Source: Alcaligenes faecalis
Lineage (GTDB): Bacteria > Pseudomonadota > Gammaproteobacteria > Burkholderiales > Burkholderiaceae_B
DNA length: 64,000 nt
Direction of reading: 5' to 3'
Assembly (NCBI RefSeq): GCF_005311025.1
Contig: NZ_CP031747.1
Coordinates: 4,005,870-4,069,869 of the forward strand
The notes beneath the pieces are model-generated. The model was not told the DNA's origin. It worked only from the letters and a program-made list of their open reading frames with translations, and did no database searches. The first letter of the stretch is position 1, and each line of letters begins with the position of its first letter. This document shows, in pieces, positions 1 to 8,937 of this stretch. Made by a program: the position numbers and the translations under genes.

Positions 1-943
1 AGATGTAATCGTCAAACTCCTCGGGCACCGGCGTCCACAGCGAATGCACCACCGCCAGGGTGTGGTAGCAGCTGCGCTCGTCATCAACAATGACACGCAA
101 GGCGCGCAGATCAAACAACTGATCGAAATCCAGATGCTTGTTGCGCATCTTGTTCCAGATACTGAAGATATGCTTGGGCCGGCCTGAAACCTCAGCCACG
201 ATATGCTCGCGTTTCAAGGCTGCCAGCAGTTGGTCGCGCACCTGACTGATCAGGGTTTCGCGCTCTACGCGCTTGTCTTCCAGCTTACTGGCAATATTCT
301 TGTAGACCTCGGGATTCAGAAAGCGAAAGGCCAGATCTTCCATTTCCCACTTGATCTGCCAAATCCCCAAACGATTCGCCAAGGGCGTATAAAGCTCCAG
401 CGTTTCACGCGCAAACTCGACCGGGCAGACGGTCTTGGACTGCCGATACCAGCGCAAGGACTGCAGGCGCGACGCCAGACGCATCATCACAATGCGCAAG
501 TCAGCGGCCATCGCCAGCAGCATCTTGCGCTTCATTTCCTTTTGATCGCCCCCGCCTGTCTGCTCCTTGGCCTGACCTGTCAACGAGCCCAGACGGTACA
601 AGGCGCGTGAGCCACGTACCAGCGTCATGACTTCGGCACCAAAGGCTTTCTGAACCGGGTCCTGCTTGACCTCCGGCCCAGGAGCAGGAGTGACGGCCAG
701 CAAGGCGCTGGCACGGGTTTGAGCGTCCACACCCAAGCCAGCCAAAATAAGCGCGACCTGAGCGCAATGGCTGTCCAAGGGTTCGCCGGTACTTCCGGCC
801 AGATCCAGCAAAATAGGCCCCGCCCAGTCGGCAGCCGCCTGCAATAGCGTACGCCCTGCTTCATCCAGTCCGTGGCTGGCTTGCGCGAACCATTGAGGAT
901 TGAAGGCCGACTCGGCCATAGGGGGAGAAGCGGTGTGATTCAT
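1..943 (-). CDS. relA: RelA, (p)ppGpp synthetase (N-terminal part; gene runs off the left edge)
   Basis: Synthesises the alarmone (p)ppGpp during amino acid starvation by transferring pyrophosphate from ATP to GTP or GDP. The first 314 residues are visible; RelA proteins are usually about 740. The N-terminal HD domain is degraded: where SpoT hydrolases have the HDxxED motif this protein reads SALLAVTPAP, and where they read KLADRLHN it has MRLASRLQS. That marks a synthetase-only RelA rather than a bifunctional SpoT. The start of the synthetase domain follows, with GRPKHIFSIWNKMRNK and DLRALRVIV. The start is the ATG at 943, divergent from the flavodoxin-like gene with 83 bases between. The TGS, zinc-finger and ACT domains lie outside the window. 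Confidence 0.9.
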   Translation of the reverse strand, partial: MNHTASPPMAESAFNPQWFAQASHGLDEAGRTLLQAAADWAGPILLDLAGSTGEPLDSHCAQVALILAGLGVDAQTRASALLAVTPAPGPEVKQDPVQKAFGAEVMTLVRGSRALYRLGSLTGQAKEQTGGGDQKEMKRKMLLAMAADLRIVMMRLASRLQSLRWYRQSKTVCPVEFARETLELYTPLANRLGIWQIKWEMEDLAFRFLNPEVYKNIASKLEDKRVERETLISQVRDQLLAALKREHIVAEVSGRPKHIFSIWNKMRNKHLDFDQLFDLRALRVIVDDERSCYHTLAVVHSLWTPVPEEFDDYI

Positions 944-1026
944 GTGGATTACGTCGATGTGGCCACTCAGCGCTGAAGTGGCTCTCTATACTGTAGACGC
1001 TAGTCTATCACCGCGAGTAAGAGCTT

Positions 1027-1545
1027 ATGAGTCTGAACACATGCCGCCAGCTTCTGTTGATTTGGCACTCCCGTACCGGCGCCGCCCGTCAACTGGCCGA
1101 ACAGGCCGAGGAAGGCGCGCTGCAGGTCCTCAAAGAACTGGGCGAGACAGAGCAGGTCTGTATCAAACGCTTGCATTGTGATCAGGTGCAAGCACAGGAT
1201 TTGCGCGATTCCCACGCCTATTTGTTCTGCGCGCCCGAGAATCTGGGCAGTCTGAGCGGTGCCATGAAAGAATGTCTGGACCGGAACTATTACGAGGTGC
1301 TGGATCAACTCAACGGGCGTCCTTATTCCGCCCTGATCAGTGCGGGTAGCGACGGACAAGGTGCGCAACGGCAACTGGAGCGGATTTGTACGGGCTGGCG
1401 GCTGGAGCTGGCCGCCCCCATCCGTATCTTCAATTTTCACGCCCAGACGCCAGAAGCCATTCTGGCTCCCAAGACCTTGAGTGAAGAGCAAATTGCCCAG
1501 GCTCGGGAAGCCGGTGGGCATCTGGCGGCACTGCTGTGTCTATGA
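1027..1545 (+). CDS. Flavodoxin-family protein
   Basis: A 172-residue protein with a flavodoxin-like fold. The N-terminal strand is followed by HSRTGAAR, the usual FMN-phosphate loop, and a second segment, LFCAPENLGSLSGAMKECLDR, matches the isoalloxazine-contacting region of NAD(P)H-dependent FMN reductases and flavodoxins. It probably binds FMN in the cytoplasm and carries electrons or reduces a small substrate. The partner is unknown and no redox gene is adjacent. The start ATG is preceded by AAGAG. It is a single-gene unit closed by the hairpin at 1547-1574. The family call is fairly sure; the function is not. Confidence 0.75.
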   Translation: MSLNTCRQLLLIWHSRTGAARQLAEQAEEGALQVLKELGETEQVCIKRLHCDQVQAQDLRDSHAYLFCAPENLGSLSGAMKECLDRNYYEVLDQLNGRPYSALISAGSDGQGAQRQLERICTGWRLELAAPIRIFNFHAQTPEAILAPKTLSEEQIAQAREAGGHLAALLCL

Positions 1546-1546
1546 A

Positions 1547-1574
1547 AAAGCCCTTTGCGTGTGCAAAGGGCTTT
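1547..1574 (+). terminator. Hairpin after the flavodoxin-like gene
   Basis: A perfect 12-bp stem (AAAGCCCTTTGC / GCAAAGGGCTTT) with a GTGT loop begins two bases after the stop codon. No strong U-tract follows, so termination may be partial. It could also stop transcripts running in from the other side. Confidence 0.6.
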
Positions 1575-1726
1575 GATTCAAACTTTTAGTGCTATAGCTT
1601 TATCGCTTTAAAACGATGCCGCCCGTCTGAAATCACGAGCATCACTGACTACGATGCCCTTAGCTCCCCTACCCAAGCAGCATTTGCCTCAAGCAGCAAG
1701 GACCTCAAGAAGGGAAGCCTCAAGCT

Positions 1727-2902
1727 CTAAGCCGGAGGCAGCTGAAAAACCTGCCGCAAGTAAGCCAGATACGCCGGATCATCACACATGGTCTTTTCAG
1801 GCGCATCCGAGACTTTCGCCACGGGCTGGCCATTGCAACGCACCATCTTCATGACAATCTGCAAGGGCTCATGGCCCAGGTCATTGGTCAGGTTGGTGCC
1901 TATCCCGAAAGACACCTTGCAGCGGCCTGCAAAACGCAGGGCCAGCTCAATGGCTTTGGGTATGGTCAAACCGTCAGAGAACACCAAGGTCTTGGTACGT
2001 GGATCGGTACGGTTGGCCTGATAGTGCGCCAGCAAGCGCTCGCCCCAAATGAATGGGTCACCCGAGTCATGGCGAGCACCGTCAAACAGCTTGCAGAAGT
2101 ACATGTCAAAGTCGCGCAGGAAGGCATCCATGCCGTAGACATCCGACAAGGCAATACCCAAGTCACCGCGATACTCTTTGGCCCACACTTCCAGAGCAAA
2201 AATCTGCGAGTCACGCAAACGGGGGCCCAGAGCCTGACAAGCCTGCAAGTATTCGTGCCCCATCGTGCCCAGCGGCGTCACCCCATACTTCATGGCCAGC
2301 CAGACGTTACTGGTGCCCGCAAAGTGCGGCTTCATCTGCTCGATCATGGTAGTGACCACTTCTTCGTGCCACTGCTTGGAAAAGCGGCGGCGCGTACCGT
2401 AGTCAGCCACACGAAAGTCGCTCAGGGCCGGATCATCCACCACCAGCCGCATCTTGGACTGCAGACGCTCGCGCCCTTCTGCCCATGGCGGCTGCGGACA
2501 TTCGTTGCGAAAGTAAACCTCGTTCACAATGGCCAGCACCGGGATCTCGAACAGGATCGTGTGCAGCCAGGGCCCCTGAACCGAAATTTCGATCTCGCCG
2601 GGCACATCACCGGCCTGCACCTGAATGCAGCGCTCGGGCAGGTGGAACAGGCCCAGAAAATCGACGAAGTCGCTTTTGATAAAGCGCAGGCTACGCAAAT
2701 AATCCAGCTCGGCGTCTGAAAAACGCAACTGGCACAGTGCGTGAATTTCCGCCCGAATCTCGTCCAGGTACTGGCTCAAATTAATATTGGGAGTACGGCA
2801 CTTATAGCGATACTCCACGTGCGCAGCCGGGAAATGATGCAAAACAACCTGCATCATGGAAAACTTGTACAGGTCAGTATCAAGTAAAGAGGTAATGATC
2901 AT
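1727..2902 (-). CDS. pncB: Nicotinate phosphoribosyltransferase
   Basis: Joins nicotinate to PRPP, with ATP hydrolysis, to make nicotinate mononucleotide: the entry step of NAD salvage (Preiss-Handler pathway), in the cytoplasm. The 391-residue product begins with the family signature [14 protein letters not shown]. It also contains [16 protein letters not shown], including the histidine that is phosphorylated in this family, and a [10 protein letters not shown] segment. I chose the ATG at 2902. A GTG one codon upstream is also in frame, but the AGG ribosome-binding sequence sits better for the ATG. Divergent from fdxA with a 240-base shared upstream region. Confidence 0.93.
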   Translation of the reverse strand: MIITSLLDTDLYKFSMMQVVLHHFPAAHVEYRYKCRTPNINLSQYLDEIRAEIHALCQLRFSDAELDYLRSLRFIKSDFVDFLGLFHLPERCIQVQAGDVPGEIEISVQGPWLHTILFEIPVLAIVNEVYFRNECPQPPWAEGRERLQSKMRLVVDDPALSDFRVADYGTRRRFSKQWHEEVVTTMIEQMKPHFAGTSNVWLAMKYGVTPLGTMGHEYLQACQALGPRLRDSQIFALEVWAKEYRGDLGIALSDVYGMDAFLRDFDMYFCKLFDGARHDSGDPFIWGERLLAHYQANRTDPRTKTLVFSDGLTIPKAIELALRFAGRCKVSFGIGTNLTNDLGHEPLQIVMKMVRCNGQPVAKVSDAPEKTMCDDPAYLAYLRQVFQLPPA

Positions 2903-3020
2903 CACAAACCTACCGATTTTGATTGCGCAACCATAGCACGGGCGCCAGTTCTTGCGTACAGCTATCTAGCAGGTGAGCTATTGCGCCATCTCAATAAGCA
3001 AGAAGCTGAATATTCGTTAA

Positions 3021-3037
3021 AATCGAAAGATTCGATT
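3021..3037. promoter_or_regulatory. Inverted repeat in the pncB/fdxA divergent region
   Basis: AATCGAA, a 3-base spacer, then TTCGATT, a perfect 7-bp inverted repeat in an AT-rich stretch about 105 bases upstream of fdxA and 120 upstream of pncB. It has the size of a dimeric repressor site. The regulator is unknown. Confidence 0.3.
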
Positions 3038-3142
3038 TAAATCCCATTTTTATCGTTCAGGCCCTGTGCGTTGTCGCGCACCCCATCCACGGCCCTTTGC
3101 CGTGACTGACCGCCTTAGCGATACCGCAGGAGTGTTACTGAA

Positions 3143-3466
3143 ATGACCCACGTCGTCACCGAAAACTGTATCAAGTGCAAATTCACCGATTGTGTGGATG
3201 TGTGCCCCGTCGACTGTTTTCGTGAAGGCCCGAACTTTCTGGTGATTGACCCGGACGAGTGCATTGACTGCGCCGTCTGTATTCCCGAATGCCCGGCCAA
3301 TGCCATTTTTGCTGAAGAAGATGTGCCGCAGGATCAAGTTCCCTTCATCGAACTGAACGCAGAACTGACGCCTATTTTTGCCAGCATCAACCGCTCCAAG
3401 AAACCGCTGGAAGATGCGGACGACTGGAACGGTGTGGAGAACAAACTACAGTATCTGGAGCGCTAA
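3143..3466 (+). CDS. fdxA: Seven-iron ferredoxin (FdxA type)
   Basis: Small soluble electron carrier holding one [3Fe-4S] and one [4Fe-4S] cluster. The 107 residues contain cysteines at 9, 12, 17, 21 and 25 and a second set at 40, 43, 46 and 50 ([12 protein letters not shown]), followed by the acidic C-terminal extension typical of Azotobacter-type FdI and FdxA proteins. The length is normal for the family. A GCAGGAG ribosome-binding site precedes the ATG. The redox partner cannot be told from the neighbours, which are pncB (divergent) and phaZ (211 bases downstream). Confidence 0.92.
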   Translation: MTHVVTENCIKCKFTDCVDVCPVDCFREGPNFLVIDPDECIDCAVCIPECPANAIFAEEDVPQDQVPFIELNAELTPIFASINRSKKPLEDADDWNGVENKLQYLER

Positions 3467-3677
3467 GCCCTTCGCTCGCTCTATAGAAGTCCGACCCGGT
3501 GGCTGCGTTCCTATCCAGCCACTCTTGCGCCCAATCTCGCCTTTTGATAAAAAACTTGCCGCACTGCAGCAAGGGAAAATCCCAAGTACAGAGGAACGGT
3601 AAACGTCGTATTGTTTCCCACAGGAATAAGCATATACATTCCTCTGTATCAAATTAGGCAACACCAAGGCGCACATT

Positions 3678-4901
3678 ATGCTTTACGATCTGCACGAACT
3701 TCAGCGGTCCTTTCTGGCCCCGCTGGCTGCCTTTACCGGCACCAGCTCCCAATGGTTCTCCAACCCATACAGTCCACTGGCCTACACGCCCCTGTCGCGC
3801 CAACTGGCGGCGGCCTCTGAACTGGTACACCGTATCGGCAAGGATTACGAAAAGCCAGCCTGGGGGCTGAACGAAACCCGGATCGACGGCCAGACCGTTG
3901 CCGTGCGCGAGGTCGAACACCTGAGCAAGCCCTTCTGCAAGTTGATCCACTTCGAGCGTGATCACCCCAAAGCCGCTCAGGACCCCACAATTTTGCTGGT
4001 AGCCCCTTTGTCCGGCCACCACGCCACCTTGCTGCGTGAAACCGTACGTGCGCTGTTGCCCGATCACTCCGTCTATGTCACCGACTGGATTGATGCCCGC
4101 ATGGTGCCCCGTTCGGCCGGCCCCTTCCATCTGGACGATTACGTTCTGTATGTACAGGAGTTCATCCAGGCGCTGGGCTCGAAGGTGCACGTCATGTCGG
4201 TTTGCCAACCCACAGTGCCAGTACTGGCTGCCGTCTCGCTAATGGCAACCCGCCGCTCGGCCGTGATGCCGCGCAGCATGATCATGATGGGTGGTCCCAT
4301 CGACACGCGTCAGTCGCCTACGGAAGTGAACCGTCTGGCCACGACCAAGTCCTACTCCTGGTTTGAAAACAACCTGATTCATCGCGTGCCCACCAAGTAC
4401 CCCGGTGCTCACCGTCGCGTGTACCCCGGCTTTTTGCAGCATGCCGGCTTTGTGGCCATGAATCCGGATCGTCACGTCAGCTCGCACTACGATTTTTATC
4501 AGCACCTGATCAAGGGTGATGATGACGACGCACAAGCACACCGCCGTTTCTACGACGAATACAATGCCGTGCTGGATATGCCCGCCGAGTTCTATCTGGA
4601 CACGATCCGCATTGTGTTCCAGGAGCACCGCCTGCCCAAGGGCCAATGGCACGTGCATGGCGAACAGGTTCGTCCACAAGATATTGATGGCGTAGCCTTG
4701 TTCACCATTGAAGGCGAACTGGACGATATTTCCGGCCAGGGCCAGACCCATTCGGCTCAAGCGCTGTGCGCAAAAATTGCCCCTGAACTCAAGCAACAAT
4801 TCACCGCACCCAACTGTGGGCATTACGGGATTTTCTCCGGAAGTCGCTGGCGCACGCTGATCTGTCCTAAAATCAGGGACTTCATCCGTCAGCACAACTG
4901 A
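3678..4901 (+). CDS. phaZ: Intracellular polyhydroxybutyrate depolymerase
   Basis: Mobilises stored PHB granules by thiolysis or hydrolysis of the polyester. The 407-residue alpha/beta-hydrolase resembles the PhaZa1 family of Cupriavidus. There is no signal peptide. The nucleophile elbow reads VMSVCQPTV with cysteine 176 in place of the lipase serine, as is typical of the intracellular depolymerases. Later segments carry the acid (EGELDDISG) and the histidine ([10 protein letters not shown]). AAGG precedes the ATG. Monocistronic, closed by the hairpin at 4924-4947. It implies that this organism makes PHB, although phaC is not in the window. Confidence 0.9.
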   Translation: MLYDLHELQRSFLAPLAAFTGTSSQWFSNPYSPLAYTPLSRQLAAASELVHRIGKDYEKPAWGLNETRIDGQTVAVREVEHLSKPFCKLIHFERDHPKAAQDPTILLVAPLSGHHATLLRETVRALLPDHSVYVTDWIDARMVPRSAGPFHLDDYVLYVQEFIQALGSKVHVMSVCQPTVPVLAAVSLMATRRSAVMPRSMIMMGGPIDTRQSPTEVNRLATTKSYSWFENNLIHRVPTKYPGAHRRVYPGFLQHAGFVAMNPDRHVSSHYDFYQHLIKGDDDDAQAHRRFYDEYNAVLDMPAEFYLDTIRIVFQEHRLPKGQWHVHGEQVRPQDIDGVALFTIEGELDDISGQGQTHSAQALCAKIAPELKQQFTAPNCGHYGIFSGSRWRTLICPKIRDFIRQHN

Positions 4902-4923
4902 TATTTGGCTTAGGCCGTTTCTG

Positions 4924-4947
4924 ACGGGGCCAGATGGCCCCGTTTTT
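4924..4947 (+). terminator. Rho-independent terminator of phaZ
   Basis: Stem ACGGGGCCA / TGGCCCCGT with a 2-base loop, continuing into TTTT. It ends only a few bases before the start codon of rnfB at 4954, so the rnfB leader must begin inside or beside the hairpin. Confidence 0.8.
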
Positions 4948-4953
4948 GCATTC

Positions 4954-5595
4954 ATGTCCGACACCTTAATACGGCGCATTGACGCCCTGCTCCCTCAAAC
5001 CCAGTGCACCCGCTGTGGTTACGACGCCTGTCTGCCCTATGCCCAAGCCATCGCGCTTGAGGGCGAGGCCATCAACCGCTGCCCGCCAGGCGGGCAGGAA
5101 GGCGTACAAGCCCTGGCCGAGCTGCTGGGTCGTGAGGCCCTGCCCCTGGATCCGTCCTGTGGCGAATTCACCGGCCCCAGTCGGGCGGTGATTATCGAAG
5201 AACACTGTATTGGTTGCACCTTGTGCATCCAGGCCTGTCCGGTGGACGCCATTATTGGCGCCAACAAGCTGATGCATACCGTGCTGGCCGATCGCTGCAC
5301 GGGCTGTGAGCTCTGTGTACCACCCTGTCCGGTGGACTGCATCAGCATGGTGCCCACCGACGACTGGAGCGCCGAACAGGCCGCTCAAGCACGCCTGGAT
5401 ACCGAACAGCGCCGGGAGCGCCTGCTGAATCGCCACAAGGAAAGCTCGGACCTGGCGGCCCGTACCCTGGCCAATAAACCCGTTCTGGCCAATGATGCCG
5501 ATCAGGCTGATAAACGCGAGGCATCCATCGCCTCTGCCCTGGCTCGCGCCCGTGCCCGCCGTGCCAGCAAGACTGCAAGCGGAACCACACCATGA
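4954..5595 (+). CDS. rnfB: RnfB-like Fe-S electron transport protein
   Basis: A 213-residue ferredoxin-type protein. An N-terminal Fe-S domain has cysteines at 18, 21, 26 and 43, and two [4Fe-4S] motifs follow at 85-95 ([12 protein letters not shown]) and 115-125 ([12 protein letters not shown]). It lacks the N-terminal membrane segment of full RnfB/RsxB, and no other rnf/rsx genes are nearby, so it may work as a stand-alone soluble electron carrier. The C-terminal tail is Ala/Arg-rich. Its stop overlaps the nth start by 4 bases, so the two are probably translationally coupled. It may supply electrons or clusters to the Fe-S enzyme Nth (inference). I see no Shine-Dalgarno ahead of the ATG. 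Confidence 0.85.
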   Translation: MSDTLIRRIDALLPQTQCTRCGYDACLPYAQAIALEGEAINRCPPGGQEGVQALAELLGREALPLDPSCGEFTGPSRAVIIEEHCIGCTLCIQACPVDAIIGANKLMHTVLADRCTGCELCVPPCPVDCISMVPTDDWSAEQAAQARLDTEQRRERLLNRHKESSDLAARTLANKPVLANDADQADKREASIASALARARARRASKTASGTTP

Positions 5596-6230
5596 ACGCT
5601 GCCAAGCGCTACGAGATTTTCAGTCGTTTTCAGGCTGCCAACCCCAAACCCACCACCGAACTGGAATACGCTGACACCTTTCAGCTGCTGATTGCCGTGA
5701 TTTTGTCGGCCCAGGCCACTGATCGCTCCGTGAACCTGGCCACAGCCCGATTCTTTCCCGAGCATGGCACGCCCGAAGGAATTCTGGCCATGGGTGAAGA
5801 AGGCTTGCGCGAGGCCATCAAGACCATCGGTCTGTACAAGACCAAGGCCGCCAATGTCATCAAGACCTGTCAGATGCTGCTGGACTTGCATCAAGGCAAG
5901 GTTCCCTGTGATCGCGCCGCTCTGGAAGCGCTTCCCGGTGTAGGTCGTAAAACTGCCAACGTGGTCTTGAACACCGCGTTTGGCCTGCCCACCATTGCGG
6001 TAGACACACATATTTTCCGTGTAGCGAACCGCACCGGCATTGCGCCCGGCAAGAACGTGGTCGAAGTGGAAAAGAAGCTGGAGAAAGTCATACCCAAGCC
6101 TTTTTTGCTGGACGCCCACCACTGGCTGATTTTGCATGGCCGCTACATTTGTGTAGCCCGCAAGCCCAAGTGCCCCCAGTGCGGCATCTCGGATTTATGC
6201 GACTTCAAACCGAAAACCGTTAACACTTAA
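5592..6230 (+). CDS. nth: Endonuclease III, DNA glycosylase/AP lyase
   Basis: Removes oxidised pyrimidines from DNA and nicks the abasic site, starting base excision repair. The 212 residues contain the helix-hairpin-helix [12 protein letters not shown] with catalytic Lys120, the [11 protein letters not shown] loop with Asp138, and the C-terminal [4Fe-4S] cluster ligands Cys187, 194, 197 and 203. The spacing is the same as in the E. coli enzyme. It overlaps rnfB by 4 bases in an ATGA-type junction. A nested inverted repeat follows at 6242-6284. Confidence 0.96.
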   Translation: MNAAKRYEIFSRFQAANPKPTTELEYADTFQLLIAVILSAQATDRSVNLATARFFPEHGTPEGILAMGEEGLREAIKTIGLYKTKAANVIKTCQMLLDLHQGKVPCDRAALEALPGVGRKTANVVLNTAFGLPTIAVDTHIFRVANRTGIAPGKNVVEVEKKLEKVIPKPFLLDAHHWLILHGRYICVARKPKCPQCGISDLCDFKPKTVNT

Positions 6231-6241
6231 GTAACACATAC

Positions 6242-6284
6242 CCGGTTTAACAACATTTGTTTACCAAACAGTGCATTAAACCGG
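6242..6284. repeat. Nested inverted repeat downstream of nth
   Basis: Outer arms CCGGTTTAA and TTAAACCGG enclose an inner repeat TGTTT-ACC-AAACA. The RNA could form a two-tier hairpin about 12 bases after the nth stop. There is no U-tract, so it may stabilise the 3' end or act as a protein site rather than as an intrinsic terminator. Confidence 0.5.
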
Positions 6285-6474
6285 ACCATCCTATGACAAA
6301 CCCGCATAGTTTTGCTTCGTCGGCGCTTCCATACTGAAACGCATGAAGGACTCTGCCTATAGTTTGCTGGCGATGGAATCACCGCGGTAAGAGGCAAAGG
6401 ACGCGTAACGGGTTCCTGCGCCGACCAGCCAACGTACAGGCCCATATTGACGACTCACGACAAGGAGCGTTCTC

Positions 6475-7188
6475 ATGACACGGGCTGCCCTGGATATTGA
6501 GAATCTGTACGCCTGGCACCGAGAGTTCCCGCTCTTGCGCGGTTTGAATTTGCAGGTCGCTTCCGGCGAAATCTGCACTGTCTTGAGCCGCAACCGGGCC
6601 GGCCGCAGCGCCATGCTACGCGCCATCGTGGGTTTAACGGATAGCCGCCGCGGCTCCATCCGTATCCAAGGCACCGAAGCCATTCACCTGAACCAGCATC
6701 AGCTGGCAGATCTGGGCGTGGGCTACAGCCCCTACGAACAAAGTATTTTTACCGGCTTGAGCTGCGAGGAAAATCTCCTGCTGCCACCTGCCATAGGCAC
6801 AGCCCTGGGTGGTGGAATGTCGCTGGTACAAATCTATGAACTATTGCCCAGTCTGGAGCAGCGTCGCCACCATATGGCTACCCACCTGTCTACTGGGGAA
6901 CAAAAGATACTGGCGATTGCGCGCTTGCTGCGCACGGGTGTGAATCTGCTGCTTCTGGACAAGGTATCCGAGGGCTTGGCCCCGGTGCAGGCCCAGACAC
7001 TGAGCAAGTTGATCTGCACGCTGCGCAATGAGGGCTACACCATTGTGCTGGCCGAACAATGCCCGCAGTTCTCGGCAGAGTTCAGCGATCAGTTTCATGT
7101 GCTGGAACAAGGGCAAATTATCGAGCGATTCAGCCGCAACGAATTAAGCCATAAATACGAAGCCCTGCACGCACTCCTGAATGTATGA
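6475..7188 (+). CDS. Orphan LivF-like ABC ATPase with degenerate catalytic motifs
   Basis: A 237-residue protein clearly related to LivF, the second ATPase of branched-chain amino acid transporters. Domain order is normal, but key residues are changed. The Walker A segment (38-45) reads SRNRAGRS, with Arg44 in place of Lys and Arg41 in place of Gly. The signature is LSTGEQ (139-143). The Walker B end reads LLLLDKVSEGLAP, with Lys163 where the catalytic Glu should be, and the switch position has Cys196. No permease or binding protein lies beside it. K-to-R occurs in some LivF relatives, but the loss of the Walker B Glu predicts a poor or inactive ATPase. It may be a regulator or a decaying gene; the reading frame is intact. 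Confidence 0.75.
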   Translation: MTRAALDIENLYAWHREFPLLRGLNLQVASGEICTVLSRNRAGRSAMLRAIVGLTDSRRGSIRIQGTEAIHLNQHQLADLGVGYSPYEQSIFTGLSCEENLLLPPAIGTALGGGMSLVQIYELLPSLEQRRHHMATHLSTGEQKILAIARLLRTGVNLLLLDKVSEGLAPVQAQTLSKLICTLRNEGYTIVLAEQCPQFSAEFSDQFHVLEQGQIIERFSRNELSHKYEALHALLNV

Positions 7189-7516
7189 GCACTTGATTCG
7201 CCAAGCTCCAAACCTGCGTCTTCCCCCTGCTTGTCCTTGCCTGGAAGGCAGGTACAGGATCCCAATAAACAGGCATCCCAAAAAGTGGAAAAATGCCCAG
7301 AAATAACCGGACGGGTTCCAAGGCTTTCCATTTCCGGGCTGTTACCAGGTGATGCTAAAAACAGACATAGCGGCCAAATTGGCCCCGCATGAATTCTGCT
7401 TACTTGATCTACAACAAGGTCAGGCGGCCAACTACCTCTGAAGCTTGCTTTGGATCAAATCCGCAGGCCCAGCCCTCATGCACTCTGTAGGCTTTACACA
7501 CACCTACGGAGCTCCT
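7189..7516. other. Intergenic region upstream of ompW
   Basis: About 330 bases without a gene. It holds small inverted repeats, including GGCCAA-A-TTGGCC near 7371-7384 and GCCTGGAAGGC near 7239, and an FNR-like site at 7404-7417. I see no clear terminator for the LivF-like gene. Confidence 0.5.
7404..7417 (+). promoter_or_regulatory. Possible FNR/ANR box upstream of ompW
   Basis: TTGATctacAACAA matches the FNR consensus TTGAT-N4-ATCAA in 9 of 10 positions and lies about 100 bases upstream of the ompW start. ompW is oxygen-regulated through FNR in enterobacteria, which makes the site plausible. One match of this length could also arise by chance. Confidence 0.3.
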
Positions 7517-8158
7517 ATGAAATCCCGCCACTTGATTCCAGGTCTGCACCTGTCCTTGCTTGCTGTTGGACTGGCCGCTGTTTTGTACGCGCCTCAAGGC
7601 CAAACACACGAAGCGGGTGATTTCTTGCTCAAAGGTGGCGTGACCTGGGTATCCCCAAAATCCAATAACGGCTCTGTGGCTGACGGCACCGTCAAGCTGG
7701 ACGTAGGCAATAATGCTCGCCCCAGCTTCTCGCTGACCTACATGGCCACCCGCAATATTGGTATTGAGCTGCTGGGCGCTTTCCCCTTCCAGCACAATAT
7801 CGACAGCAATCTGGGTCGTATCGGCAAGACCAAGCACTTGCCCCCAACCCTGAGCCTGCAATACCACTTCCTGCCTGACAGCGACTTCCAGCCCTATGTG
7901 GGTGTGGGTGTGAACTACACCATGTTCTTTGACACCGAGTCGCGCGGTGCTCTGGCGGGTTCCGACCTGAAGCTGAAAAACAGCTGGGGTTTTGCAGCCC
8001 AGGTCGGTGTGGATTACAAGCTGGACAAGAACTGGTTCCTGAATGCTGACGTGCGTTACATCAGCATCCGCCCAGACGTGAAGCTGAACGGCCAGTCCAT
8101 TGGCAAAGCCAAGCTGGACCCCGTGGTTGCCACCATCGGGGTCGGCTACCGCTTCTAA
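7517..8158 (+). CDS. ompW: OmpW-family outer membrane protein
   Basis: An eight-stranded beta-barrel of the outer membrane with a hydrophobic channel, thought to pass small hydrophobic compounds. The 213-residue product has an N-terminal signal peptide (basic start, hydrophobic core to about residue 30), a first strand [14 protein letters not shown], the family's central [14 protein letters not shown] segment, and a C-terminal aromatic ending, GVGYRF, recognised by the Bam complex. I start at the ATG at 7517, preceded by GGAG; the reading frame stays open 24 codons further upstream. Its TAA overlaps the livF stop on the other strand by 4 bases, with no terminator between. Confidence 0.9.
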   Translation: MKSRHLIPGLHLSLLAVGLAAVLYAPQGQTHEAGDFLLKGGVTWVSPKSNNGSVADGTVKLDVGNNARPSFSLTYMATRNIGIELLGAFPFQHNIDSNLGRIGKTKHLPPTLSLQYHFLPDSDFQPYVGVGVNYTMFFDTESRGALAGSDLKLKNSWGFAAQVGVDYKLDKNWFLNADVRYISIRPDVKLNGQSIGKAKLDPVVATIGVGYRF

Positions 8159-8937
8159 GCTGTCGCCTCTTCCTGCTCGCGTTTGCCCTGCCCCAAGCCC
8201 AGATAGCTTTCTATCACTCGGGGATTATGAGCCAGGTCAGACGCGGGCCCTTGCAGCACCACATCGCCCGTCTCCAGAACATAACCGTAGTCAGCCACTT
8301 GCAAAGCGGCACGCGCATTTTGCTCGACCAGCAAGATGGCCACGCCGGTACTGCGCAGTCGGGCAATGATCATGAAGATCTCCCGCACCACACGCGGCGC
8401 CAGGCCCAGACTGGGTTCATCCAGCATCAGCACTTTGGGTTGCGCCATCAAGGCACGGCCTACGGCCAGCATCTGCCGCTCCCCGCCTGACAAAGTCCCT
8501 GCCAGCTGTGTACGACGCTCTTTCAAGCGGGGAAACAAGGTGTAGACCTTGTCCATGGTGTCGCGCCAACCGGGATGGCGGGCACGATACAGGCGAAAAC
8601 CACCCAGCAGCAGATTGTCTTCTACCGTCATGCTGCCAAACAGCTCGCGGCGCTCTGGCACCAGGGAAATACCGGCCGCAACACGACGCTCCACTTCCCA
8701 ATGGCTGATCTCCTGCCCTTCGTACTGCACCGAGCCTGTGCTGCGGCCCACGCTGGGCAAAGAACCCATCATGGAATTGAGCAAAGTGGACTTACCGGCG
8801 CCGTTGGCACCAATCACGGTCACAATGCTGCCGGCACGCACGTCCAGGCTGGCACCCATCACGGCACTGACTTTGCCGTATTGAGCCGCCAGATTGTCTA
8901 CCTTCAGAATAATGTCTTTCGATTGTGCCGAACTCAT
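8155..8937 (-). CDS. livF: Branched-chain amino acid ABC transporter ATPase LivF
   Basis: One of the two cytoplasmic ATPases that power uptake of leucine, isoleucine, valine or related amides. The 260 residues carry an intact Walker A (GANGAGKST), signature LSGGERQ, Walker [13 protein letters not shown] and the VEQN switch, in contrast to the degenerate paralogue at 6475-7188. The start overlaps the end of the livM/G fusion by 4 bases. Last gene of the operon livK-livH-livM/G-livF. Confidence 0.93.
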   Translation of the reverse strand: MSSAQSKDIILKVDNLAAQYGKVSAVMGASLDVRAGSIVTVIGANGAGKSTLLNSMMGSLPSVGRSTGSVQYEGQEISHWEVERRVAAGISLVPERRELFGSMTVEDNLLLGGFRLYRARHPGWRDTMDKVYTLFPRLKERRTQLAGTLSGGERQMLAVGRALMAQPKVLMLDEPSLGLAPRVVREIFMIIARLRSTGVAILLVEQNARAALQVADYGYVLETGDVVLQGPASDLAHNPRVIESYLGLGQGKREQEEATA

